From Trueperaceae bacterium (GTDB taxonomy: Bacteria > Deinococcota > Deinococci > Deinococcales > Trueperaceae): a DNA stretch of 8,877 bases. Numbering within the stretch: the first letter of the stretch is position 1; each line of letters begins with the position of its first letter. The stretch spans positions 1-8,877 of the forward strand of contig SKMG01000062.1 in NCBI GenBank assembly GCA_007121175.1, written 5' to 3'. The position numbers were made by a program, and so were the translations under genes. The notes under the pieces are model-generated. The model was not told the DNA's origin and did not search any database. It saw nothing but the letters and a program-made list of their open reading frames with translations. Below, piece after piece: positions 1 through 5,916 of this stretch.

Positions 1-355
1 GGCGATCCGCGAGAGGAGACTTGATGCCCTTCAGCAACCTCACCGGCCGTAGGTTGACGTACTGCTGAAAGTGCCTGCGGATGGGAATCAGCAGCCCCCA
101 GAGCGACACGTGATCGGGCACCCCTGGAGCACCTACCGCGCCGAGGAAGATGGCGTCGAAGTCACTCAGGCGCTCGAGGCCATCAGGCGGCATCATCTGC
201 CCGCTCCGCACATAGGCCTCGCAACCCCACTCGAACTGCTCGTACTCGAGTCCGAAGCCGTGCTGCGCCGCGAGTGCATCGAGCACTCGGACGCCCTCCG
301 GTATGACTTCGAGGCCTATGCCGTCCCCTGGTATCAGCGCGATCCTGTAGTTCAT
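1..355 (-). CDS. ttuC: Tartrate/D-malate dehydrogenase (decarboxylating), N-terminal 118 codons, cut by window edge
   Basis: Family knowledge: these NAD-dependent, divalent-metal beta-decarboxylating dehydrogenases (isopropylmalate/isocitrate dehydrogenase superfamily) oxidise D-malate to pyruvate and CO2 or act on tartrate, in the cytoplasm. Seen: the start MNYRIALIPGDGIG is the superfamily nucleotide-fold N-terminus, and GAVGAPGVPDHVSLWGL near residues 73-89 followed by the NLRPVRLL stretch matches the tartrate/D-malate branch. The isopropylmalate branch usually has GAVGGP and a different following loop. The ATG at 353-355 is preceded by a strong GAGGAGA ribosome site (361-367). About 118 of the usual 350 or so residues are present, so the catalytic Lys/Asp residues are off-window. 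Oddity: GIGLEV where GIGPEV is usual. It lies 72 nt downstream of tctB on the same strand, so it probably belongs to the transport operon. ttuC and dmlA cannot be separated from this fragment. Confidence 0.85.
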   Translation of the reverse strand, partial: MNYRIALIPGDGIGLEVIPEGVRVLDALAAQHGFGLEYEQFEWGCEAYVRSGQMMPPDGLERLSDFDAIFLGAVGAPGVPDHVSLWGLLIPIRRHFQQYVNLRPVRLLKGIKSPLADR

Positions 356-368
356 GCTCGTCTCCTCA

Positions 369-394
369 CCGGGTGTTCTCGCTCGACCACCCGG
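369..394 (-). promoter_or_regulatory. Intercistronic hairpin next to dehydrogenase RBS
   Basis: CCGGGTG at 369-375 and CACCCGG at 388-394 form a perfect 7-bp stem with a 12-nt loop, in the 72-nt gap between tctB and the dehydrogenase. It ends 1-2 nt before the GAGGAGA ribosome site on the minus strand. There is no U-tract after it, so an RNA-stability or translation-tuning role is more likely than termination. That role is inference. Confidence 0.4.
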
Positions 395-427
395 GCCGAC
401 CGCCGAAGCACAGGCGGATGTGCCCGA

Positions 428-883
428 CTAGAAGAACATGCCTTGCGGCAGTCGTACATGGAGGAACCGTGTGAACACGAAGTAGAAGGCGCCCACGACA
501 GCTGCGCTAAAAACCACCCAGAGCAGGGACGTCGGCAGTGTGACTCGACGTTGAGCTCTACCGAGGTACCAGGTGAGCACGGCGAACGCCAGCACGCTCG
601 ACACGAAGAATCCGAGGCGAGGAATGGCGAGGATCCACGCAAGGATGGTCGCGGCTGTGACCACCATCCGTGGGCGGTCTCCTTCAGTGAACAGCGCCCG
701 CATCTCCGGCTTGGTGAAACCAATCACGATCAGGGCCAGCGAAAGCAGGGCCAGGATGACGAGCACTGCATCCGGGAACATGGAGCTCAAGTCGGAGAGC
801 CTGCCGCGCCGCATCCAGAACACCACGACGATCATCAGGCCGATCAGGCCGCTGATGAGATGAGTGTTGACTTCCCGCCTCAC
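428..883 (-). CDS. tctB: Tripartite tricarboxylate transporter small permease TctB
   Basis: TctB is the small integral-membrane subunit of tripartite tricarboxylate transporters, secondary carriers that take up citrate, tartrate and other carboxylates with a periplasmic binding protein. The 151-residue product has about four hydrophobic segments (roughly residues 8-25, 36-57, 72-105 as a pair, and 118-139). It ends in the family-typical FxxxLxVxLPxG pattern, here FTRFLHVRLPQG. The start is GTG at 881-883, preceded by GGAGGA eight bases upstream. It overlaps the tctA stop in a GTGA junction, so translational coupling with tctA is expected. Length is normal for the family. The substrate cannot be read from this subunit; the downstream tartrate/malate dehydrogenase gives the best hint. 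Confidence 0.88.
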   Translation of the reverse strand: MRREVNTHLISGLIGLMIVVVFWMRRGRLSDLSSMFPDAVLVILALLSLALIVIGFTKPEMRALFTEGDRPRMVVTAATILAWILAIPRLGFFVSSVLAFAVLTWYLGRAQRRVTLPTSLLWVVFSAAVVGAFYFVFTRFLHVRLPQGMFF

Positions 884-2406
884 GCTGGCGTTCCTCCGTT
901 GCGACTGTCGCGGCGCCGTTTGACGTGAGCAGCGACGTAGGGCGAAGCCACCGACAAGATGGTGAGCACGATCAAGACCCAGGACAGCGGATTCTGGAAC
1001 AGTTTGAGAATCGGGTACGGATCAGCCGCGCCGCGCAGCAGCGACTGCACGAAACCCATTTCCGCTATCACCCCGAGGATGAGACCGAGTACGATTGGGG
1101 CGGAATCGATGCCGAGATCCTTGAGGACAAAACCCGTCATCCCCAGGATGAACATGATCAGTACGTCGGTGATGCTGTTCCTCAAGGCGAAGGTACCGAG
1201 GATCGTGATGAGTGCGATGCCTGGCACGAGGAAGTTGTAAGGCGTCTTGACGATCGCCTTGTAGATGAGCCGTCCTCCGAGTAGTCCCACCGGGAGCATC
1301 GCCAGGGCCGCGAGGCCCATGGAGAGGATAAAGCCGTAGGCGAGCATGCCGCTGGTCGTGAAGAGTTCCAGGCCGGGGCGCAAGCCGTGGAGCATGAGGA
1401 CGCCGAGGATGATGGCATCGGGCGGCGCTCCGGGTATTCCGAGGGTGAGCAACGGGACCATGCTTCCTGCGACCATCACGTTGTTGCTCGACTCCGAAGC
1501 GACCAGTCCTTCGATTGCGCCCTTGCCGAAGCGTTCGGGATGCTTCGAAGCGCGTTTCGCTTCGTTGTAGGCAACGAGGCTGGTGATGCTGCCACCGGCG
1601 CCGGGGATGACCGCGATGATCTGACCGATGATGCAGGAGCGTACGAGGTTTCCCGGCTTCGACAGCACTTCGACGAGCATCTTCATGAAGCCACTGCGAG
1701 CGACCGATCCAACGGTCACGTCGGCGAGGGCGCCTCGCCCACGAGCTGCCATCATGAGGAGCTCGGGCAGCACGAACAAGCCGATCAGCGCAACGATCAG
1801 TTCGATCCCGCCTTGCAGCACCGGGAGTCCGAATGTGAAACGTGTCTCGCCGCCGATCGGTGACACGCCGATGGTGCCGATCAGCAGGCCGATCGTTCCC
1901 CCTAGCAGCCCTTTCAGCAGCGATCCGCCGGAGAGGCTGGCGATGAGCGTAAGGCCAAGCATTGCAACCCAGAAATACTCAGCTGGTCCGAAGAGGAGCG
2001 CGAGCCGGGCAAGCGGCGGCGCTAGGAGCAGCAGCGCGATGACGCCGACGATGCCGCCGATCACCGAGGCTATCGTAGCGGCGCTGATCGCCTCCAGTGC
2101 GCGACCGGCCTTGGCCATCGGATAGCCGTCGAAAGTCGTGGCGATCGAGGAGGGGGTACCCGGGGTGTTGACGAGAATAGCGGCGAAAGCACCGCCGTAG
2201 ATAGCGCCCATGTACACTGCGCCGAGCGCCACCAATCCTTGCAGCGCATCCATGGTGAAGGTGAATGGAAGGAGCACAGCCAGGGCCATGGTCGCAGTGA
2301 GGCCGGGCATCGCGCCGACGAGAAGCCCCGCGCTGACGCCGGCGAAGATGATCAGCAACATCTGCGGCTGTAGCAGCTGCACGAACGCTGCTTGCAGTAG
2401 TTCCAT
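880..2406 (-). CDS. tctA: Tripartite tricarboxylate transporter large permease TctA
   Basis: TctA is the large permease, about 12 membrane segments, that carries the substrate across the inner membrane using the ion gradient. The 508-residue product is full length and very hydrophobic. Family signatures visible: GAMPGLTA (31-38), the NTPGTPSSIATTFDGYPMAK block (80-99), PGAGGSITSLVAYNEAKR (268-285), ASESSNN (303-309) and TLGIPG (321-326). The two PG-containing halves reflect the internal duplication known for this family. The ATG at 2404-2406 has no good Shine-Dalgarno sequence in the 20 nt upstream, unlike tctB and tctC, although the protein start agrees with the family. It lies 114 nt after tctC, behind a hairpin, and overlaps tctB by 4 nt. 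The order C-A-B differs from the often-seen C-B-A. Confidence 0.95.
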   Translation of the reverse strand: MELLQAAFVQLLQPQMLLIIFAGVSAGLLVGAMPGLTATMALAVLLPFTFTMDALQGLVALGAVYMGAIYGGAFAAILVNTPGTPSSIATTFDGYPMAKAGRALEAISAATIASVIGGIVGVIALLLLAPPLARLALLFGPAEYFWVAMLGLTLIASLSGGSLLKGLLGGTIGLLIGTIGVSPIGGETRFTFGLPVLQGGIELIVALIGLFVLPELLMMAARGRGALADVTVGSVARSGFMKMLVEVLSKPGNLVRSCIIGQIIAVIPGAGGSITSLVAYNEAKRASKHPERFGKGAIEGLVASESSNNVMVAGSMVPLLTLGIPGAPPDAIILGVLMLHGLRPGLELFTTSGMLAYGFILSMGLAALAMLPVGLLGGRLIYKAIVKTPYNFLVPGIALITILGTFALRNSITDVLIMFILGMTGFVLKDLGIDSAPIVLGLILGVIAEMGFVQSLLRGAADPYPILKLFQNPLSWVLIVLTILSVASPYVAAHVKRRRDSRNGGTPA

Positions 2407-2451
2407 AGTTAGCCAATCGCCGACAGGGGGTGAAGGAGCGTGAGGTCGTTT

Positions 2452-2481
2452 TGAAGGGACGATGCTGTGATCGCCCCTTCA
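2452..2481 (-). promoter_or_regulatory. 12-bp hairpin between tctC and tctA
   Basis: TGAAGGG (2452-2458) pairs with CCCTTCA (2475-2481), and CGAT (2460-2463) pairs with ATCG (2470-2473), around a 6-nt loop. The one internal mismatch (2459/2474) reads A/C on the plus strand but U/G on the minus strand. The stem is therefore 12 continuous pairs only in the tct transcript. Minus-strand sequence after it is A-rich, not U-rich, so it is not a classical terminator. Such hairpins downstream of binding-protein genes commonly protect the upstream mRNA and raise binding-protein yield over permease yield; this role is inferred. The rest of the 2407-2520 gap shows nothing else. Confidence 0.6.
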
Positions 2482-2520
2482 GGAAGATGGTCAGGCTGGC
2501 TTGGCTGCTGTGGGATGGCG

Positions 2521-3468
2521 TTACTCTCCCGGCCGGAGGATGTCTCCGTAGTCCTCACCGACACGCTGAACCAGATCGACAGCATCCTGTCCGGTGTAGT
2601 GCGTCATGACGAAACCGAGAGGCTCCTGTTGGTGCCTGATGATCTCATTGACCTGTCCGAAGGCATCAGCGAGCACTTCGATGATCTCCGGTGGGGTGCC
2701 TACGGGCGCGGCCACACCGCGGTACGCGCCGCCGACGATGTCGTAGCCGAGCTCCCGGAAAGTCGGAGCGTCGGGAAGCGCCGCCACGCGTTCTTCGGAT
2801 GCCACTGCGAGGACCCGCACCTGATCGCCGAGCTGCACTCCGAGCATCGTGTAGTTCATCAACGCCGAGACATGACCGCCGAGCAGCGCCGCAGGAAGCG
2901 GTCCCGTGCCGGTGAAGGGGATGTACGTGAGGTTGACGTCGGCTTCCTGCTCCAGCCGGAGCATCTCCAGGTGGTTGGCGCTGAATGTTCCGCTGCCGCC
3001 CATGGTGACGACCTGCGGGTTCTCGCTCGCGAACTCGATCAGGTCATCGAGGGTTTCGAATGGGCTGTCCGCCCTGACGATCAGCGCATTGGGGGTGAAG
3101 TGGAACCAGGTGATGATCTCGAAACCCTCGGTGGTGTAGCCAGCATCGGCACGTTGAATCGGCTGCCCGACGATATGCGGGATGTTCAAGCCGATCAGTT
3201 CGTAACCGTCGGGCCGCGCGGTGCGTTGGAAATCGCTCCAGCCCACGGCGCCACCACCGCCGGGTCTGTGCGTGACAGTCACGGGGACACCGAGGAGCTC
3301 CTGGAGGTGGGGCTCCTGGAAGCGCGCGGTGACGTCGGACTCCCCGCCGGGATCGAAGGGGATGATGTAGGTGATCGGCCGCTCGGGGAACTGCGCCATT
3401 GCGAAACCAAGTAACGCAATGATCGTCAGGATCGAGATGCCGAAGCAACGGCTGCCCACAGTGCGCAT
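2521..3468 (-). CDS. tctC: Tripartite tricarboxylate transporter substrate-binding protein (Bug family, TctC)
   Basis: Bug/TctC proteins are periplasmic receptors that capture carboxylates and present them to TctAB. The 315-residue product begins with a Sec signal peptide: basic MRTVGSR, a hydrophobic core, and probable cleavage after AMA at residue 25. There is no lipobox cysteine, so it should be soluble in the periplasm of a diderm cell. Family landmarks are FPERPITYIIPFDPGG (27-42) with SDVTARF after it, and the RPGGGGAVG loop (68-76) that helps close over the ligand. I chose ATG 3466-3468 because AGGTGG lies five bases upstream. A GTG three codons earlier (3475-3477) is in frame but sits inside that ribosome site. 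First gene of the minus-strand operon. Substrate unproven; tartrate or malate is suggested by the linked dehydrogenase. Confidence 0.92.
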   Translation of the reverse strand: MRTVGSRCFGISILTIIALLGFAMAQFPERPITYIIPFDPGGESDVTARFQEPHLQELLGVPVTVTHRPGGGGAVGWSDFQRTARPDGYELIGLNIPHIVGQPIQRADAGYTTEGFEIITWFHFTPNALIVRADSPFETLDDLIEFASENPQVVTMGGSGTFSANHLEMLRLEQEADVNLTYIPFTGTGPLPAALLGGHVSALMNYTMLGVQLGDQVRVLAVASEERVAALPDAPTFRELGYDIVGGAYRGVAAPVGTPPEIIEVLADAFGQVNEIIRHQQEPLGFVMTHYTGQDAVDLVQRVGEDYGDILRPGE

Positions 3469-3506
3469 GTCATCCACCTGCTTTCTGCTGCCTAAGAGTT
3501 TAGTAG

Positions 3507-3538
3507 AGCTTAACCCGTATGCTCATCTACTTGTCAAG
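3507..3538 (-). promoter_or_regulatory. Possible tct operon promoter with odd palindrome
   Basis: On the minus strand a perfect TTGACA (3532-3537) lies 64 nt upstream of the tctC ATG. No good -10 stands at 17 bp: the candidates are TTAAGC at 18 bp and TAAGCT at 19 bp. The -35 lies inside the palindrome CTTG-T-CAAG (3530-3538), a plausible but short operator half-site pair. The -35 match is direct; promoter function and any regulator are inference. Confidence 0.4.
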
Positions 3539-3594
3539 AATCTGCTCATGTGGTTTCGACTCCTTGGGCGTACTCGAAGCCTTGGTAGGACCGT

Positions 3595-3843
3595 TTGCCG
3601 GCCGATGAGACGGCGCGGGAGTGGCTCGTCACGTGCATGCCGAAGGACGACCCAGAGCGTGATGCGAAAGTGGAGTGGAAGGTCACCGCACTCGGCGATC
3701 CGGACTACCGAGCCTTCCGACGCCGCTCGCGAGATCGGTCGCAACCGATGATGTATGCGATGCAGCCCGCTTCGCATAGCTGGCTGCATCCCTCACGCCA
3801 CCCGGGCAGATCACCATGCCACAGAGTGACACCACCGAACTGA
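3595..3843 (+). other. Small coding-like ORF of unknown function, possible gene remnant
   Basis: An 82-codon frame opens after a stop at 3586-3588. Possible starts are TTG 3595 (no good ribosome site) or ATG 3637. Up to about 3725 its codons show the G/C third-position bias of real genes here and a mixed soluble composition (LPADETAREWLVTCMPKDD then EWKVTALGDPDYRAFRRR). After that the composition becomes unlike coding sequence and it overlaps the DUF2293 gene by 28 nt. I do not recognise the sequence. It may be a short real gene, a decayed 3' end, or chance in GC-rich DNA. Apart from this ORF, the putative tct promoter and the hairpins, the 3478-3815 region holds nothing I can name. Confidence 0.2.
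3726..3790 (+). promoter_or_regulatory. Cluster of nested and competing hairpins before DUF2293 gene
   Basis: In order: the palindrome CTCGCGAG (3726-3733); ATCGGT/ACCGAT (3734-3739 with 3744-3749), a 6-bp stem with a CGCA loop; TATGCGA/TCGCATA (3754-3760 with 3772-3778), a 7-bp stem; and GATGCAGCC/GGCTGCATC (3759-3767 with 3782-3790), a 9-bp stem with three further pairs inside. The last two share bases 3759-3760, and the 3' arm of the first lies in the loop of the second, so the two stems cannot form fully together. The cluster ends 25 nt before the DUF2293 ATG. It could be an attenuator-like leader, a protein-binding site or a relic end of a mobile element. The pairings are seen; the role is not known. 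Confidence 0.4.
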
Positions 3844-4493
3844 CCGTGTTCATCGCGCGCCGCGACCCGACCTGCGACGAGTGCCGCGAGGAACTCGGCG
3901 CGAAGGCATGGATCACCCTCGCCGACGGCGGGCGCGCACTCTGCCTCTCGTGCGCCGACCTCGATCACCTCGTCTTCCTGCCCTCCGGAGACGCTGCGCT
4001 CACCCGCCGTGCGCGGAAGCACTCGAGGCTGTCCGCCGTCGTCCTGCAGTGGAGCCGCGCGCGCAAGCGCTACGAGCGCCAAGGTTTGCTGATCGAAGAG
4101 TCGGCACTCGCCCGGGCCGAGGCCGAGTGCTTGTCTGACGCCGACGCTCGAGCCCGTCGCCGCGAGCGGGAAGGCGAGCGCCGATCAGAGCTCGACCGCG
4201 ACTACCTGGCCCGCTTCGCCCTGCGCGTGCGTGAGCAGTTCCCCAAAGCCCCTTCCGAGCGGGAACACGAGATCGCCGAGCACGCGTGTCGGAAGTACAG
4301 CGGCAGGGTCGGGCGCTCCGCTGCCGCCAAGGCACTCGATCCCGGGGCCGTGCAGCGAGCGGTCACCGCCCACGTCCGACACCGAGAGACGAACTACCAC
4401 GAGCTCCTAGCGGCGGGCCTCGAGCGATACGAAGCACGCGACCGGGTCGGCGTGCAGGTACGAGAGATTCTCCGGAACTGGCGGGGTTCGTGA
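3816..4493 (+). CDS. DUF2293 domain protein with N-terminal double-CxxC (zinc-ribbon-like) region
   Basis: A 225-residue cytoplasmic protein with no signal or membrane segment. Residues 1-60 hold CDEC (20-23) and CLSC (43-46), spaced like a structural zinc site, followed by a DLDHLVFLPSGDAALTRRARKHS stretch. Residues 80-150 are highly charged and probably a long helix. Residues 150-225 carry the DUF2293 pattern: EIAEHACRKYSGRVGRSAAAKALD, then AVTAHVRHRETNYHELL and a C-terminal VREILRNWRG. The many Arg residues and zinc-like site would suit nucleic-acid contact, but no function is established to my knowledge. The ATG has only a weak GGGCAG upstream. The frame is closed upstream at 3777, so no longer form is likely. 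It stands alone on the plus strand, 150 nt before the cytochrome gene, which has its own promoter. Confidence 0.85.
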   Translation: MPQSDTTELTVFIARRDPTCDECREELGAKAWITLADGGRALCLSCADLDHLVFLPSGDAALTRRARKHSRLSAVVLQWSRARKRYERQGLLIEESALARAEAECLSDADARARRREREGERRSELDRDYLARFALRVREQFPKAPSEREHEIAEHACRKYSGRVGRSAAAKALDPGAVQRAVTAHVRHRETNYHELLAAGLERYEARDRVGVQVREILRNWRGS

Positions 4494-4527
4494 GCGTCGG
4501 CTCCGGGCCCGTGGACCCGCAGCCCTC

Positions 4528-4556
4528 TTGACTCGGATGTCGCGAAGCGCTACCCT
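4528..4556 (+). promoter_or_regulatory. Sigma70-type promoter for the cytochrome gene
   Basis: TTGACT (4528-4533), a 17-bp spacer and TACCCT (4551-4556) are a near-consensus -35 and a TANNNT-type -10. Transcription would start near 4563, giving a leader of about 80 nt before the ATG at 4644. It lies in the 150-nt gap after the DUF2293 stop, so the cytochrome need not depend on read-through. Confidence 0.6.
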
Positions 4557-4573
4557 ACCGCCACATGTTCTTT

Positions 4574-4643
4574 CTTTCACAAGCGGGGCATCGATAGCAC
4601 GAGTTCGCCGGATACCAGTTCACACGGAAAGGGTGTGAAAGGG
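4574..4643 (+). promoter_or_regulatory. Leader with two mutually exclusive stems around the cytochrome start
   Basis: The strand GTGTGAA at 4633-4639 can pair with TTCACAC (4619-4625), a 7-bp stem with GGAAAGG in the loop. Alternatively TGTGAAAG (4634-4641) can pair with CTTTCACA (4574-4581) as 8 bp extended by two G-U pairs. The second form hides the GAAAGGG next to the ATG and frees the GGAAAGG; the first displays GGAAAGG in a loop about 11 nt before the ATG. This allows a translational switch, but it may equally be coincidence of repeated TTCACA motifs. Confidence 0.35.
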
Positions 4644-5765
4644 ATGGAACAGAGGGTGCTGTCGCGTAAGGACTTCCTCAGAACCAGCGCGAAGTTGGCG
4701 GTTGGGCTCACCGCGGGAATCGGGGCGATGACCCTCTTCCCGAAGCGAGCCGCAGGGGCGCCCAGCACCATCCCTGATCTGCCCTGGCCCTACGCGGAAC
4801 TGGACGTCGAGGAGGCGCGCAGGCGCGGCCATCAAGGCTTCTACGACGAGAACCGGGCATGTTCCTACGGGTCGTTCCACACCATCATCACGATGCTGCA
4901 GGAGCAGGTCGGCGAACCCTACACGCTGATGCCGACCGCGTTCCTCGAGTGGGGCCGCGGAGGCGGGTGGGGTTGGGGAACGTTGTGCGGAGCGTTGACG
5001 GGCGCGCTCACTGCGATGAATATCTGCCAGCCCAAGAGCACGGCCAGCAAGCTCGGCGACGAACTCGTGGGTTGGTATACCCAGACGGCGTTCCCCACCG
5101 ACATCAGCAACCAGTATGCCGTGGAGGGCAGGTTCGCCGACACGACGAACCGCGAAGCGCAGGTGCAGACGGTGTGCGGTTCACCCCTCTGTCACATATC
5201 CGTCGATACCTGGGTGGCGGCCGCGAACGTCGGAGCGACGAGTGCCGAGCGACGCGAGCGCTGCGGCCGCCTCACGGGCGACGTCGCCGCCTATGCGGTC
5301 AAGCTCATGAACGATGATCGCCGGGAAGTGTTCGCACCACTCTACGCTGCTCCGGCATCGGTCGCTTACTGCATGAGCTGTCACGGCAAGGATGGGCTGG
5401 ACGATTCTCTCGGCAAGATGGAGTGCACGCAATGCCATGGCGACCATACGGGACGGCTCACGGCCAAGATGCCAGACAGCTTCGCTCCCACGCACCAGGC
5501 GCGAGGCCACTATCCGATCCCGTTCTCGCCCCGGACGACCATTCGCTTCACCATTCCGTCGGCGGCAGTCGTGTGGCTCGCCGTCTATGACGTCCACGGA
5601 CAGCTCGTCAAGAACCTGGTGAACCTCGAGCACTATGCTCAGGGGCCTCACGACGTGTCATGGGACGGCACCGACAACCGCAACCACCAAGTGGCGAGTG
5701 GCACGTACTTCTATCGGCTCCAGGCGGGAAGCCACACCGAAACACAGCGCCTCGTCATCTTCTGA
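4644..5765 (+). CDS. Split-Soret-type dihaem cytochrome c with Tat-like leader and C-terminal FlgD-Ig-like domain
   Basis: A 373-residue exported redox protein. Residues 7-36 (SRKDFLRTSAKLAVG onward to AAGA) resemble a Tat leader with RK in place of RR. Residues about 45-205 resemble the C_GCAxxG_C_C/split-Soret region: Cys73, a Gly/Trp-rich segment leading to Cys115-GALTG and Cys128, then Cys178 and Cys183-His in a CGSPLCH motif, and Cys207. These may hold an Fe-S cluster. Two classical haem c sites follow, CMSCH (243-247) and CTQCH (261-265). Residues about 289-373 form a FlgD-Ig/sorting-type beta domain (PFSPRTTIRF, VYDVHGQLV, VSWDGTD, ASGTYFYRLQAG). Known split-Soret cytochromes end soon after the haem sites, so the fusion is unusual. 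The domain may anchor the protein outside the cell or to a partner. ATG 4644 was chosen; GTG 4635 is in frame but its only ribosome site is too close. No maturation or partner gene is nearby. Confidence 0.8.
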   Translation: MEQRVLSRKDFLRTSAKLAVGLTAGIGAMTLFPKRAAGAPSTIPDLPWPYAELDVEEARRRGHQGFYDENRACSYGSFHTIITMLQEQVGEPYTLMPTAFLEWGRGGGWGWGTLCGALTGALTAMNICQPKSTASKLGDELVGWYTQTAFPTDISNQYAVEGRFADTTNREAQVQTVCGSPLCHISVDTWVAAANVGATSAERRERCGRLTGDVAAYAVKLMNDDRREVFAPLYAAPASVAYCMSCHGKDGLDDSLGKMECTQCHGDHTGRLTAKMPDSFAPTHQARGHYPIPFSPRTTIRFTIPSAAVVWLAVYDVHGQLVKNLVNLEHYAQGPHDVSWDGTDNRNHQVASGTYFYRLQAGSHTETQRLVIF

Positions 5766-5783
5766 CGACCGCTCGTACCCGTA

Positions 5784-5815
5784 GCGGGGCGAGTCCGCAG
5801 GCGGATTCGCCCCGC
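5784..5815 (+). terminator. Strong hairpin after the cytochrome gene
   Basis: GCGGGGCGA (5784-5792) pairs perfectly with TCGCCCCGC (5807-5815). Five inner pairs follow (one G-U on the plus strand), closing a CAGG tetraloop: 14 pairs starting 18 nt past the stop codon. No U-tract follows, as is common in GC-rich genomes. It lies between convergent genes, and the G-U pair (C-A on the other strand) favours action on the plus-strand transcript. Confidence 0.65.
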
Positions 5816-5851
5816 CGGAGCGTCATGACCTCGACGGCACCGGCACCCTGT

Positions 5852-5889
5852 TCCCTGGCTGTCGCGCATCTCCCTGGGTGTCGCGCTTC
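5852..5889. repeat. Two-copy 19-bp tandem repeat ending in a UUCG hairpin
   Basis: Bases 5852-5870 and 5871-5889 are tandem copies that differ at only 2 of 19 positions (5859/5878 and 5868/5887). The second copy runs into CGCGC-TTCG-GCGCG (5882-5895), a 5-bp stem with the very stable cUUCGg loop on the plus strand. It sits 28 bp past the vapC stop, in the convergent gap, and could act as a second transcription barrier or be a repeat-element relic. Confidence 0.45.
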
Positions 5890-5916
5890 GGCGCGCGCAA
5901 GGACTCCAGGTCGCGT

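Noticed and set aside
71..928. Plus-strand open frame of 285 codons opposite tctB and the dehydrogenase
   Set aside because: Composition is rich in His, Arg, Glu and Gln with no domain pattern. It is antisense to genes with clear family motifs and good ribosome sites.
2467..3414. Plus-strand open frame of 315 codons opposite tctC
   Set aside because: Antisense shadow of a gene with a signal peptide and clear Bug motifs; its own product has no recognisable pattern.
4494..4527. Terminator after the DUF2293 gene
   Set aside because: GC-rich with short GGG/CCC pairings only; no stem strong enough to call.
4635..4643. GTG start three codons upstream for the cytochrome
   Set aside because: The only ribosome-site-like sequence lies within two bases of it; ATG 4644 has better spacing and leaves the leader intact.
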